DNA from: Volutella citrinella
Taxonomy: Eukaryota > Ascomycota > Sordariomycetes > Hypocreales > Nectriaceae
Direction: 5' to 3'
Assembly: GCA_034401135.1 (NCBI GenBank)
Contig: JAWZSP010000006.1
Coordinates: 3,534,001-3,598,000 of the forward strand
DNA length: 64,000 nucleotides
The notes below the pieces were generated by a model. That model saw only the letters and a list, made by a program, of their open reading frames with translations, was not told the origin of the DNA and did not search any database. The position numbers and the translations under genes are program-made. Below, one piece after another: positions 33,510 to 44,684 of this stretch (positions are counted from its first letter, which is position 1; each line of letters opens with the position of its first letter).

Positions 33510-34726
33510 ATGGCTCCCGAACTGAGGAAAAGAAAATGTATGCACTTTTTCCTCCTTGATATACTCCCTCGCTAACTTTCCAAAGCTCTCTCCGAGACGA
33601 AGACCAACGGCGCCGCGAAAGCCGAGAAGACCCCAACCAAGGGCAAGCGCAAGGGTATGCCGCTGGTTGATTTTTTCTTTGATATTCGAATGCTAACCAC
33701 ATGGCAGCCACCGAGGATGCATCCCCCGTGTCGCTGAAGAAGCAGAAGCCGGCCAAGAAGACTGCCGCTACCGACAAGGCTGCCCAGAAGCCCGCGCAAA
33801 AGAAGAAGACGACGAAGCCGGTCGAGGAGAAGCCTGTTGTCGAGGATGAGGAAACCATTGACGTTCCCGATGCTCCTTCCGACGACGAGGAGGACGATTC
33901 CAAGGATGTCCAGGCGCTGGTTACTGAGCTGGACTCTGGCGACGAGGACATGACGGAGGGTGCCGAGCTCTTCGAGGAGGGTCAGGATGTGGGCAAGGTC
34001 CCCAAAGTTTCCAAGAAGGTGCAGAAGGAAGCTGGCGCCAGCAAGGGCGAGCCCGGCGTCATTTACATCGGACGCATCCCCCACGGTTTCTACGAGCACG
34101 AGATGCGGCAATACTTCGAGCAGTTTGGTCCCATCAACAAGCTGCGTGTTTCGCGAAACAAGAAGACGGGTGCCAGCAAGCACTACGCTTTCGTCGAGTT
34201 CGCCGAGGCCTCCACCGCCGAGATTGTGGCCAAGACCATGGACAACTACCTCCTCTTCGGCCACATTCTCAAGTGCCGCGTCATCGCCAAGGAACAGGTT
34301 CACAAGGATATGTTCAAGGGCGCCAACCGACGGTTCAAGCAGGTTCCCTGGAACAAGATGGCTGGCCAAAAGCTGGGAAAGGCACTTACTGAGTCTGACT
34401 GGGCGGCCAAGGTGACCAAGGAGAAGGGCAAGCGTGCTAAGAAGGCTGCCAAGCTCAAGGAGATTGGCTACGACTTCGAGGCCCCCGAGATCAAGGATGT
34501 GCCTGCGCCTGCCGCCATTGAGAACGGAGAGGAAGAGGTCAAGGCCATTGAGGATGCGCCTGTTGAGAAGGAGGCTGAGGAGGAGAAGGTCGAAGATGTC
34601 GTAGAAGAGAAGGAGCCGGAGGAAGAGGAGAAGCCGGCCAAGGCTGCCCCCAAGGCTGCCTCCAAGGCAAAGGCCGCCAAGGCGAAGGCGACGAAAGCCG
34701 GCAAGGGTCGCAAGTCAAAGGCTTAG
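33510..34726 (+). CDS. NOP15: Nop15/NIFK nucleolar RNA-binding protein
   Basis: Three exons: 33510-33537 (28 nt), 33586-33654 and 33708-34726; 371 residues, introns 48 and 53 bp. The N-terminal ~150 residues are Lys-rich then acidic. A single RRM spans ~149-228 with RNP2 VIYIGRIP and RNP1 HYAFVEF. It is followed by the family-specific segment FKGANRRFKQVPWNKMAG. The C-terminus is Glu/Lys/Ala-rich, ending in a basic tail (KAGKGRKSKA). Nop15 is a pre-60S assembly factor acting in 27S rRNA processing in the nucleolus; NIFK is the animal counterpart. The two short 5' exons were joined by consensus splice sites and encode a basic start typical of the family. Confidence 0.92.
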
Positions 34727-35800
34727 TGTTTTATGGGTTTCACGGAGTTCTGAAGCGCGCTAGGTATAGGCAAAAGTATATAATGAATTCTGGCTTCATT
34801 TCACTTTGGGCACGGTTTTGTATCACGACGAAGCCTCCATGAATGACGCGGAATGGTGGTGTTGAGATGTACGCACATAAGCGAACCCACTGCACCCATT
34901 GACAAGTCGAGCAGCAACGGGATTATGAAAGGCGGTACTATTCTACTTCGCGCTGAGGGTGAAAAAGCGACGGGAATCAAGTCTTTTTCGAAAAAATGTC
35001 TTGCGAAGGGTGAATGTAAGTAAAGAAGAAGAGAAAGGGAAACCCGTAGCGGCAGAGGTGCTGAAGAGTTTTAGGAGGGCACAGTGGGCTTCTGGGCCGC
35101 TGACTAAGCTCACGTCCTTACAGAATCAGCACCAAATTTACAGGCGCTTGAGTACACTGATCAGATAAAGAAAGGCATTCTCATAGTTTAAAGTCCAAGT
35201 CCAGCTTGAATCACTCTTTTCTGAGACAAAGTTGCAAATAGAAGTGCCACGGATTATGTCAATGATGCAATCTCGTATTACAACGCAGTGCCATAGTGCA
35301 CGCATCTAGTCCTACAATCTTGGCAAGCCGGCCCTGGCGCCGTCAGGTGCATCGACATGGACACAGTAGTCCGCAGTCCTCAGAAACAGCAGAAAGGGAA
35401 TAGGAACAAGACACTTGAAAAATAATAATAATCTTGCTATTACGCTCAATCGGACGGGATTTCCAAGGGCATCCCACCAGCAATTTCGTATTATTGATGC
35501 TTTTGGCTACCTCGTGGTACCCGTAGGTGGGGGGAATCCCGTGTCATCGTGCACTCCGCCACTCGTGTTTGGGAGAGCCCCCCCTGCACCAGCACCTGGG
35601 GCCACTGGAAGGCTCGCTAAACCCACCACCCAAACCCGGGTCCGGCTGACGTGGTGGTATTCATGGATCCTGTCTCGACGGCGCCCTCGACCCTGACCTG
35701 CGCATGCCCAGAACCTCAACCTACACGTCGCACCGCCCAACACAACACCTTGCCGGCCTGCGAACTCGATGCTGCAGCCCGGGTGCATCACTCGTTAACC
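34727..35800. other. Intergenic, NOP15 3' / golgin promoter
   Basis: About 1.07 kb. No gene is supported. The segment just before 35,801 is C-rich and probably holds the golgin promoter and leader. Confidence 0.5.
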
Positions 35801-37632
35801 ATGGCCTCCACCGCTGCGACAGACCCGACCCAGACGTCGAATTCAGGTACCTTGGCCCCCGCCCCTGCTGCGCATTCAATGAACGTGTCCTGACGGATCC
35901 TTCGCCCACAGCGACGGCATCCAAGAAGAAGAACAACAAGAAGAAGAAGAACGCCAACAAGAACAAGGAGGCCACTGCTGCCGCCAGTAATGGTGATGTC
36001 AAACCCGAGACTGAGAATGTCGAGGACGAGCCCGAGACACAAGCTGTGCGTATCCCCAATCCTGTCACTTCATCGACTTGAGCGCATCGTGCTGAATTAT
36101 CAACCCCTCCAGGATACCCCGGACGAATCGGACGCAGTAGTCGAGGGCAATGGCCATGTCCAAGATCCAGAACCCAAAAGCAACGGAGTTCCACCCCTTG
36201 TAGTGGACCGCGACACCGCCGACGACTCGGACACGGCCGCAAAGCTCGAGGCCATGGGCAAGGAGCGAGAGGCGCTGCGGGCAGAGGTCGAGCAGCTACG
36301 GAAGCAGCTCGAGAGCATTCAGGAAACCCACGAGAGCGAGGTGACAGAACTCAAATCGGACCTGGAGGAGAGCAATGCCGCCAAAGAGACTGCCGAGGAG
36401 CAGTACCAGACCCTTCTCGGGCGTGTGGGGAAGATCAGGGAGACTCTGAGTGACAGACTAAAACGAGACAAGGTAGAGCTAGAGGAGGCCAAGGAGCGGA
36501 TAGAGGAACTCGAGGCGCAGAACGAGGAGCTACAGAACTCGGCCTCGTCGACGGACGGTGAGGTACAAAAGCTCAAGGAAGATCTTCAGGACGCCACACG
36601 GGAGCTCAACACTCTACGAAGCCGAAACAACCTCTCAGCGCAGAATTGGAGCAAGGAGAGGGAGGAGCTTGCCAGGAATGTCCAGCATCTCAAGGAGGAG
36701 ATGGAGACGACTGCCAACGCCATGGGAGAGTGGGAGGTCATCGCCATGGAGGAGCGCTCCATCAAGGAGACCCTAGTTGACAAGGTTTCGGAGCTAGAAG
36801 AGCAAGCCCAGGTCCTGAGGCAAGGCTATGAGAGCGCTACCGCCGAGAGAGACAGCCAGACGACACTCATCGACAACCTTCAAAACGCCTTGCGTGAGAT
36901 TCAGGAAGCTCGGAAGCGGGAGCTGCGTGAGATGGTGGAGACAACCGAGGAGCAGGTCCAGGCCCTGAAGAAGCAAGTCCAGGACGCAGACAGCAGGGCC
37001 GCTGACGCCGAGGCCTCGAGAGAGTCGTTGACCAAGGAACTGGAGCGCACGGCGCCATACGAGAAGGAGGTCAAGGAGAAGAACTTGCTCATTGGCAAGC
37101 TGAGGCATGAAGCCATTGTGCTCAACGACCACTTGACCAAGGCTCTCCGATATCTCAAGAAGACCAAGCCAGAGGACAACGTAGACCGGTGAGCACCTCT
37201 AACCCATACTCGAATGATACGCAAAACTAACATGCCATTACCAGACAAATCGTAACCAACCACCTTCTTCACTTCCTCACCCTCGACCGCGGCGATGCCA
37301 AGCGTTTCCAGGTCCTCCAGGTCATGGCCGGCTACCTCAACTGGTCTGACGAGCAGCGCGAACAGGCTGGTCTCGCTCGCCCGGGCACTTCTACAAGCAG
37401 CCTCCGTCTGCCCATGTCCCCCTTTGTCCGGACGCCCAGCTCGCCCTCGCTCAGCACGGAGGTCTTCTCCGAGCCCATCTCGTCGCGGGATAGGGAGTCA
37501 CTTGCCGACCTCTGGGCCAATTTCCTTGAGCGCAGCGCGCAAGAGGGCCACGCCACGGAGGGGCCATCCCGGAAAGACAGCGCAAGCAGCGTGGCCACAG
37601 CCCCGCCTCGGAGTGACTCGCGGACCCGATGA
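35801..37632 (+). CDS. RUD3: Rud3-like golgin with GRIP/GRAB domain
   Basis: Four exons: 35801-35846, 35912-36045, 36113-37188 and 37245-37632; 547 residues, introns 65, 67 and 56 bp. A Lys/Asn-rich basic patch (residues 18-35) follows the start. A long coiled coil runs from ~105 to ~380. Near 390-470 is the conserved block IGKLRHEAIVLNDHLTKALR followed, across the last intron, by VTNHLLHFLTLDRGD and FQVLQVMAGYLNW, matching the GRIP-related Arf-binding (GRAB) domain of Rud3. The C-terminal 70 residues are Ser/Pro-rich. Rud3 is a cis-Golgi tether recruited by Arf1. A plain GRIP golgin (Imh1) is the alternative, less likely from the block upstream of the GRIP-like part. Confidence 0.85.
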
Positions 37633-38016
37633 TGGCGTTGACAGTCCGATTTTGATTTTTTTTGCGCGCGTACTCTTAATAGCAGGGGAGGTGCAAAAGT
37701 GTATTTGGTGTCTTTTGAATTGAAGGCAAAAATGGTCGATTGCCTGGCAGCGGGTACTTTAGGAGAATGAAGCGCTGGTCTGCTACGTGTGTGTAACGTG
37801 TAAAGAGCGGGATGGGCTGGGAGCTTGCGGTAGTTTCTTGAAAAGAACAAAGGCGAGTTCATGGTTCTTCACAAGGGTTGCGTAAAGACTACTTAAACAC
37901 CAACGGGAGTATTGCATTCTTGTACGAATAGTCTTTCTTCATAGCTATTTTTTCCTTCTTTGGAATATCTCTAGGCAAGGGATGCTAAACTAGTATCAAT
38001 GCTACATGGCTCATTA
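37633..38016. other. Convergent 3' intergenic region
   Basis: Lies between the ends of the golgin gene (+) and the membrane protein gene (-). AT-richer than the flanks; it should contain both polyadenylation sites. Confidence 0.5.
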
Positions 38017-39138
38017 TTACATTGCTTTCACCACCGTCTCCGCATATGTATCTGCATCACGAGTAATGCTCGTAATGTCGATGCGGTTCGCAAGCGCATC
38101 GTTGACTCCCTCAATCACCTCTCTCTCCTCCATGACCTCGCGCATCAAGTGTGTCTCATGTGTCCAGTACATCTGCCCCTTGGCCCTCAGCTCCTCATCG
38201 CGGAGGACCGTGTTCTTAACGATGCCGAGGGCGCTGAGCTTGGTCTTGATGACGTGCATTGCGCGGTTGGACATTTCCACGCGCTCGGCAGCGGTAGGCG
38301 GCTTCACGAAGGCGCGGTGCGTGGAGGTGAGGAAGATGAGCGCGGCCAGGATGCCGTCGAGAGCAGCGAGCGAGATGAGGCGTGCCACCCGAACGTTCCA
38401 ATGGAAGAAGTCAATCTCGGTGACGCGAGTGGAGCGCGCATTGGCCTGATGCTCATAAGACATGACAGCGTAGACCTCGACGACGGCGAGAATTCCACCC
38501 GCAATCGTGGCCAGGGTGCGCCACTGGTTACCCCATCGACCCGAGATGCTAGGCGAGGTGACGAGGGCGATGGCGAGGAGGTTGTATAGGTGAGGGGCAA
38601 CGATGCCAGGCAGCGCATAGTAGAAATAGGACATCTTGTCGTCGGACGAGCAGAAGGGGCAATCAGCGAGCGTGCGCGGGCCGTACTGGAAGTACAGCAG
38701 GCGGCTCTCCATGTTGACGAAGCGGCCACGCAGGCGCTCGTCGGACGCCGTCAGAACATTGTCAGGGCGGCCGGCGGCGACACGGTTGAAGAGGACGTCG
38801 ACGGGGACCTGCAGTCGAGACTCAGTGGCGGTGAAGAGGTTCTCGGGCGCGAATATCGGCAGAGTCTTGACGAGGCAGACGGCGATGAGGGACAGCAGCA
38901 GGAAGAGGGCGATGCGGACGCGGGGCGGCACAGGTTGGATGGGGCGGATGGGCTTCTTGGACGAGTTGCGCCAGGCCCTGTACCACCCGATGAACTTGGG
39001 GAGCAGGATGGGGCCGAAGAAGATGGCAAGGGATCGAATGCTGCAGCGTAGACGAGTCTGGTCAGCGACGGTGCTCGTTTGTCGGCGCACGCGGCGCAAT
39101 GTGAAGCTCACTCACGTATCCCACGGGATGTTAGCCAT
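38017..39138 (-). CDS. Conserved fungal multi-pass membrane protein, function unknown
   Basis: Two exons on the minus strand, 39116-39138 (23 nt) and 38017-39040, with a 75-bp intron; 348 residues. The start MANIPWDT and the following IRSLAIFFGPILLPK are a recognisable conserved N-terminus in filamentous ascomycetes. Hydrophobic segments lie near 12-25, 50-72 (VRIALFLLLSLIAVCLVKTLPIF), 140-165, 175-200 and 220-240. A conserved CPFC pair (DCPFCSSDD) sits in a loop, and the C-terminal ~100 residues are soluble and helical. No enzymatic motif is recognised. The predicted site is an internal membrane such as the ER; this is inference. Confidence 0.8.
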
Positions 39139-40114
39139 GGCAGGCAATAGCGTCAGCGATTCGGCAGTAAGCGCTCAAGGAACAAGACAGAGAGGCATGG
39201 GAAGACGGCGAGGAAAGAAGCACGGCTGGAATATCTGGTGGTGTTGAAAGGAGCGTGTTGCCGCAGAAGATGGCGAAAGGCAAGTCAGCGCTGGACTCTG
39301 AACACGGTTGTCTGTTTCAAAGGATTCGACTCGGTCAACCTGACGTCGCTAGCCGTTGAGGCGCTGTTGCAAGCTGGCGCCAATGCCGTCGTGCCTGGCC
39401 CCCACTAGAGGAAGCCCAGAGGATGGATGTGGGGGCAGTGGGGCCTTGGACCACCAGCGCCAAACAAAAGCCAGGCCCGAAAATAAATTCTTCCTTCACG
39501 AACCCTTCCTCCTCGTCCTCCTCAAGTCATCATTCCCTCGCTTGGGTCACAGCAATGCATTGTCTCCGACAGCATCGCTTGCCCTGATCGCCACACCATT
39601 GCTCTTTGTTCATCCTCTTCTTTCACCCCTCAGATTCATCACCCCAGGCCTCCATCTCGCCGATCGATTCACATACATGCTCAGCTTGCTAGCAAATAAT
39701 TTAACGCAATTCGCAGCTCTGTCCCGTCTCCCGTGCCCTTCACATACTGCCGCCGCGTGATACCTCTCAGACCATGTCCTGATTGGCACTTTCGAAGCTT
39801 TACCGACCTATCTCCTCAGTGGTCGCTACAGTCAAAAAGATGCCTATATTGATCCCCAAGTACCCTGCCAAGGGTCATTCTCTGTCGTGTTACAAAGTCT
39901 CAGCGTTTGCCATGAAGAACTTTGCGTCAAATTTCAACGAGATACATCTTTTCGCCGTAGACGGGTAGAATAAATGATATGATGATGCACGTAATGTAAC
40001 TACGTCCCGCAGAAACGCGGGGGTTGGTTGATTTCGACCTGCATCAACGCTGCATCTATTTGTTTTGCTTTTCGATCTTACAAGCTGTTGTACAAACATC
40101 CCTAGCCAACCAGC
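39139..40114. other. Intergenic, no gene recognised
   Basis: About 1 kb between the membrane-protein start and the GET1 stop. A + strand frame of 134 codons at 39356-39760 is Leu/Pro-rich and unlike any family. CT-rich stretches near 39,500-39,660 look like a transcribed leader, but no coding start follows. Confidence 0.45.
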
Positions 40115-40908
40115 TCATGACTTCTTCTTGTCCTCCGCGGCAGTGGTCTTGCCCTCCTTGGCCACCTTTTCGCTCTTGCCCGCGTCGGCCTTGACAGGAG
40201 CGGCCTTGCGAGGCTCCTTGGCGCTGAGGGCCAGGCCAACGATGCCCTTGATCAGGTCGCTGAACAGTACAACGACACCTGTGCACGCGAGCTGCCACGA
40301 GGCGATGCTGACGCTGCCGATCGGGGCGCGAGGGAACGAGAGGATCCATTCGGCGTAGTAGGGGAACCAGCCATGAGGGAGCCAGAACATGGGTTCCGCA
40401 GCGTACCAGAACGGCAGGAAGTATTGCGGTGCGCGGGTCAGCACCAGTCGTACGCCGGTGAGCGAGTTGTCGAACTTCTGCTTCGAGGCCTCCATCTCCT
40501 TCTCTGTAGTCGCCAATGTTAGAGTCTGTCCCTAGCCCGGTAGTAGAGCGTCATCGCGGGAGCTTCCGCTGCACGTACTTGATTTCTCCAGCTGCTCGAG
40601 CAGCTTGTCGTGCTGTCGGCGCAGCTTTGCCCACTTGGCAAACTCATCCTGACTGCTCGTAGCGGTGAGGTCTCGTCGGATCTTCAGGTACTCGGACTGG
40701 AGCTTGCGCTGGTCTGCGGCGGCCTTGGCGGTAGGAATGGGGAGAAAGTTGATCAACGTCCAAAGCTAAGATACGTTAGCTTGAGGATATCCACGAGCAG
40801 GGAGTGAGCGCAGAGCCGTACGAGGTTGTTGATGGACTTGGCGCCAATGGCGTTGATGAGGTGGACAACCACCTCGATGACGAAGATGGCAACGAGCAGG
40901 TTCACCAT
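40115..40908 (-). CDS. GET1: Get1, tail-anchored protein insertase subunit
   Basis: Three exons on the minus strand: 40822-40908, 40579-40765 and 40115-40503; 220 residues, introns 56 and 75 bp. A luminal start and first membrane helix (LLVAIFVIEVVVHLINAIG, 4-22) precede a charged coiled coil (~45-105, including KWAKLRRQHDKLLEQLEKS). Two further membrane helices lie near 120-145 and 155-180 (YFLPFWYAAEPMFWLPHGW; SWQLACTGVVVLFSDLIKGI). The tail is Lys/Ala-rich. Get1 with Get2 forms the ER receptor for Get3 carrying tail-anchored proteins; the coiled coil contacts Get3. Layout and length match the family. Confidence 0.93.
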
Positions 40909-41188
40909 GGTGTAGGCAGGCTTCGGGTTTCTGGGTAAATTCGTCTGTGTTCAGTGATGCATTGCGCAGGCGTCGAGAAGCCGTGCGGGTGGGAGAGTGT
41001 CGAGAACGAGGTGGTGGTTATTTTGGTGGTTGCAAGGTTAGCTGGGGCATGTCATAATTAGCCCCGACAGATGCATGTTGTCCTCGTCGTGGAACCCCTC
41101 CAACCTCCAACACATCCAGACTTACCCTAGACTTCGACTCAACCACCTTTTTTTCCCTTCCCACTGCTTCACACGCTTGCCTGCTCAA
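40909..41188. promoter_or_regulatory. Divergent promoter, GET1 and PTAR1-like gene
   Basis: 280 bp between oppositely directed start codons. The + side is CT-rich before the ATG at 41189. An in-frame upstream ATG at 41075 would add 38 residues of low quality and probably lies in the leader. Confidence 0.45.
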
Positions 41189-42208
41189 ATGTCGAGAGCA
41201 CTCGATAAAGACGTCAAGAAATCACTCAGAAATGGAGACCACAAGGCGGTGTTTCAGCAGATATCTGGCGCTCTTTGCGGGTCATTTGACGACTTGCTCG
41301 AGATCGAAGTGCTGGGTGCAAGCCACATGGGAGCTGACACCATAATACTTCAGGATGGTCCTGCGATTGCCGTTCCCAAGCTACGCTTGGTGCAATCATT
41401 TCTCGTTGCACGCGAAATTCTCATGTCGGGGTCAGAAATGCGGTCGAATAGTACCTCAGATGAACTCTTACAAGCGACGGCAGTTCTTCTCCTCATGGAC
41501 CCAGAGCACCTGACAGCAGCCAATACGCGCAAGAAGCTCGTCAAGAGACGGCTAGTACAGGACAAAAACAAGCTGAAGATGGCACTAGAAGCAGAGAAAT
41601 ACTTCATAGACAGCTTGTTGACGAGTCGACTCCACCGCCACACAAAGTCCCCGACCCTATGGAGTCATCGGCGATGGCTGTTGGAGCTATTCAGGCAGAA
41701 CGGGCTGAATGTGCCAGCCGGAGACGATTTTACAAAGGTCATTATGATATCTGGTGAACGACATCCGCGGAACTACTACGCCTGGGGCCACGCAAGATAT
41801 CTCCTCGACAGCTTTATCAGCCTGCAACCCGATGCGCAAGACCAGACGGCAAAGATGTTGGCAGCTACTCGAAAATGGTGTTTTGCGCACCACACCGATA
41901 TATCGGGGTGGCAGTTCCTCCTCTATCTGTTACGGAGGCATCCGGATGAGCTGGCGCCCACTTTCAGAGACACTCTTCAGTTGACAGCTTCGTTCAAATG
42001 GCGCAACGAATCGGTCTGGTACTTTCTTAAATATCTGGTAACCGGTGCGGCAGGTGGGACGATGTGTCCCGACGACCACGACCCCGACGGATTGGAACGA
42101 GTGCGACAAACCCTTTTGGAAGGGACGGTGGAAAATAGCAGGGAGCAACGAACGCTCGAAGCAGCAAGTCACTGGGTGCAGCAGAAGCGAGACCGAGTGG
42201 AATCATGA
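41189..42208 (+). CDS. Protein prenyltransferase alpha-subunit repeat protein (PTAR1-like)
   Basis: Single exon, 339 residues from the ATG at 41189. Several PFTA-type helical repeats are visible: LWSHRRWLLE (~155), YYAWGHARYLLD (~192), GWQFLLYLLRR (~240) and ESVWYFLKYLV (~278). Human PTAR1 is the alpha subunit of geranylgeranyltransferase III, which modifies the SNARE Ykt6 and others; farnesyl/GGTase I and Rab GGTase alpha subunits share the repeats but are more regular. Here the repeats are divergent and the protein carries a ~100-residue N-terminal helical part, which favours PTAR1 or yeast Ecm9-like proteins. The enzymatic role is inferred. Confidence 0.8.
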   Translation: MSRALDKDVKKSLRNGDHKAVFQQISGALCGSFDDLLEIEVLGASHMGADTIILQDGPAIAVPKLRLVQSFLVAREILMSGSEMRSNSTSDELLQATAVLLLMDPEHLTAANTRKKLVKRRLVQDKNKLKMALEAEKYFIDSLLTSRLHRHTKSPTLWSHRRWLLELFRQNGLNVPAGDDFTKVIMISGERHPRNYYAWGHARYLLDSFISLQPDAQDQTAKMLAATRKWCFAHHTDISGWQFLLYLLRRHPDELAPTFRDTLQLTASFKWRNESVWYFLKYLVTGAAGGTMCPDDHDPDGLERVRQTLLEGTVENSREQRTLEAASHWVQQKRDRVES

Positions 42209-42917
42209 CCGGGCCAGTGTTGAGTTGCCTCAGTTCAGCGAGACATAAAAAATTAGCGTTAAAGGGACCTATTGTTTCACAACTCATGTGCCGTGATAAG
42301 GAATGTGGGAGCACTGGGCTGTCAAGGGGAAGAGATTGGGATCGCCAGAGCTGCCAGCACCTCTTTCTGCGACAGCGCACCACTCATCTGTAGTACACCA
42401 CGTGAGGACCGTAGTCGGCCCCTTCATCTAACACATCGTGTCTTGTCTACGCAGTGAGAGATTGGGCGCAGAAGAGGGATGGGGTAAAATTGGTTCGATG
42501 CTGATCTACGACCCTCCAGCCACGGTTTGGAGCCGGACAAGGCAGGCCGCGAGGCAGAATCCACGGACCAAACCTTTGGTCTGTGGTGATAAGAGCTTGG
42601 ATTATCTAGTAGGCCTGTGTCGGCTCTATAACGAATTTGTGTCCCCTGATCCGTGAGTTGGAAAGTGAAGGATTGGGGATGGAGTCATCGTTGTGTGCGA
42701 TGACCGTATCGCCCCGAAACCGGATAACTCCTTAACTCCACTTCATTATAGGGCGATTGGGGTGCTGATAGGCGTGCTTCGAAAGTTGTCAGAGACTGGC
42801 TTCATAACTGTGCTAGCCAGATGATAAGAGTGTCCAATTGAAGCTCCGTGTTTCGGATTAACTTGGGGGCCGTGGTATTTCGTGGGTGACTCAACCATAG
42901 ATGGTGACAATTTAAAG
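42209..42917. other. Intergenic, asparaginyl-tRNA synthetase promoter
   Basis: About 0.7 kb. No gene is supported. Confidence 0.5.
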
Positions 42918-44684
42918 ATGGCGACAATTTATATCGACGAAGACATCGGCAAGGACGAGCCCTCCCAGCTCGGAACCGAGGAGTCGCCGTACAAGACTCT
43001 CCCGTTCGCATACGCCCAGCGACCCGCCGAGTCCCAATACCTCGTCCGCAAGTCGGACAGCGCCGACGATGAGGCCGCAAAGGAGTGGAAGCCCGCCGCC
43101 AAGTCGGCCCTGAAGAAGGCCGTCAACTTCTTCGAGGCCCAGAAGAAGAAGGCTGCCAAGGAGCAGGAACTCGCTATCCGCCGCAAGGCTGAGGATGACG
43201 AGCGTGCCCGCGTGCACGAAGAGGCCAAGAAGATTGTGCTCGAGGAGGACTCCAGCCTCCCCGCCCCCATCAAGATCAAGCTCGACGAGGTCGGCGACCA
43301 CATCAAGCTGCGGGATGCCCAGGACCCTGAGAGCAAGGGAACCCGCATCCGCGTGTTTGGGCGCGTCCACCGAGAGCGCAAGCAGAAGGACGTCATGTTC
43401 ATCACCCTGCGTGACGGCTACGGCCACATGCAGGTCATCCTCTCTGGCCAGCTCGCCAAGACCTACGACGCCATTACCCTGACCCGAGAGACCTCCATGG
43501 ATATCATTGGAGAGATCCGTGCCGTCCCTACCGGTGCCAAAGCTCCCCTCAACCGGGAACTCCACGCCGACTTCTACCGTATCCCCTCCCATTGGAAGGC
43601 TGCGGGCGGCGATGATGCCATCACCAACAGGGTCCAGGCCGGAGCCGAGCACTCTATGCTGTTGGATCTGCGTCACCTCACTCTTCGTGGTGATACTGCC
43701 TCCTCGGTCATGGTTGTGCGCGATGCCGTCGAGTACGCTTTCAACCAGACCTACAAGGAGCTCAGGTTCCGCAAGGTCAGCCCTCCCGCCCTTGTCCAGA
43801 CCCAAGTCGAGGGTGGCGCGACTCTGTTCAAGTTCGACTACTACGGCGCCGATGCCTTCCTCACCCAGTCTTCTCAGCTGTACCTGGAGACCTGCCTTCC
43901 TTCCATGGGCGACGTCTACTGCATCGAGAAGTCGTTCCGTGCTGAGAAGTCGCTGACTCGACGCCACTTGTCCGAGTTTACACACATTGAGGCCGAGTTG
44001 GACTTCCTCAACTTTGATGACCTGCTCAACCACCTCGAGTTCACCATGTGCCGCGTCCTCGAGCTTGTCATGGCTGACCCGGTGGCCTCTGAGATGATCA
44101 AGGCTCTCAACCCCGACTTCAAGCTTCCCGAGCGCCCCTTCCTGCGCATGAAGTACTCTGATGCCATTGACTGGCTCCGAGAGCACGACATCCCCAACGA
44201 GGAGGGCAACCCTCACCAGTTTGGTGACGACATCGCCGAGGCTGCTGAGCGTAGGATGACCGACATTATCAACAAGCCCATCTTCCTGACCCACTTCCCT
44301 GCTGAGATCAAGGCCTTCTACATGCTCAAGGACAAGGAGGACCCGCGTGTCACCGAGAGTGTGGACTGCCTGATGCCTGGTGTCGGCGAGATTGTCGGTG
44401 GCTCCATGAGAATCGACAGCTACGAGGAGCTCATGGCGGCCTTTAAGCGCGAGGGCCTGGACCCCGAGCCCTACTACTGGTACACTGACCAGCGAAAGTG
44501 AGTCCCAGCCCTCAGTGACCCGGTTGCACAAGTTTGGATGCTGACGAATAATCCTAGGTACGGTAGCTCTCCCCACGGCGGCTACGGTCTCGGACTGGAG
44601 CGTTTCCTGGCCTGGCTCTGCAAGCAGCACACTGTCCGTGACTGCTGCCTGTACCCTCGCTTCATGAACCGCTGCAAGCCTTAA
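42918..44684 (+). CDS. Asparaginyl-tRNA synthetase, cytoplasmic
   Basis: Two exons, 42918-44497 and 44558-44684, with a 60-bp intron; 568 residues charging tRNA-Asn. The N-terminal ~110 residues carry a Lys/Glu-rich helical extension as in eukaryotic cytosolic enzymes. An OB-fold anticodon-binding domain follows (RIRVFGRVHRERKQKDVMFITLRD begins near 143). Class II motif 2 is FRAEKSLTRRHLSEFTHIEAE (~342) and motif 3 is GYGLGLERFLAWL at the end, with the family ending RDCCLYPRF...RCKP. The in-frame GTG upstream at 42882 is not used. AspRS and LysRS are excluded by the C-terminal motif. The yeast counterpart is Ded81. Confidence 0.96.
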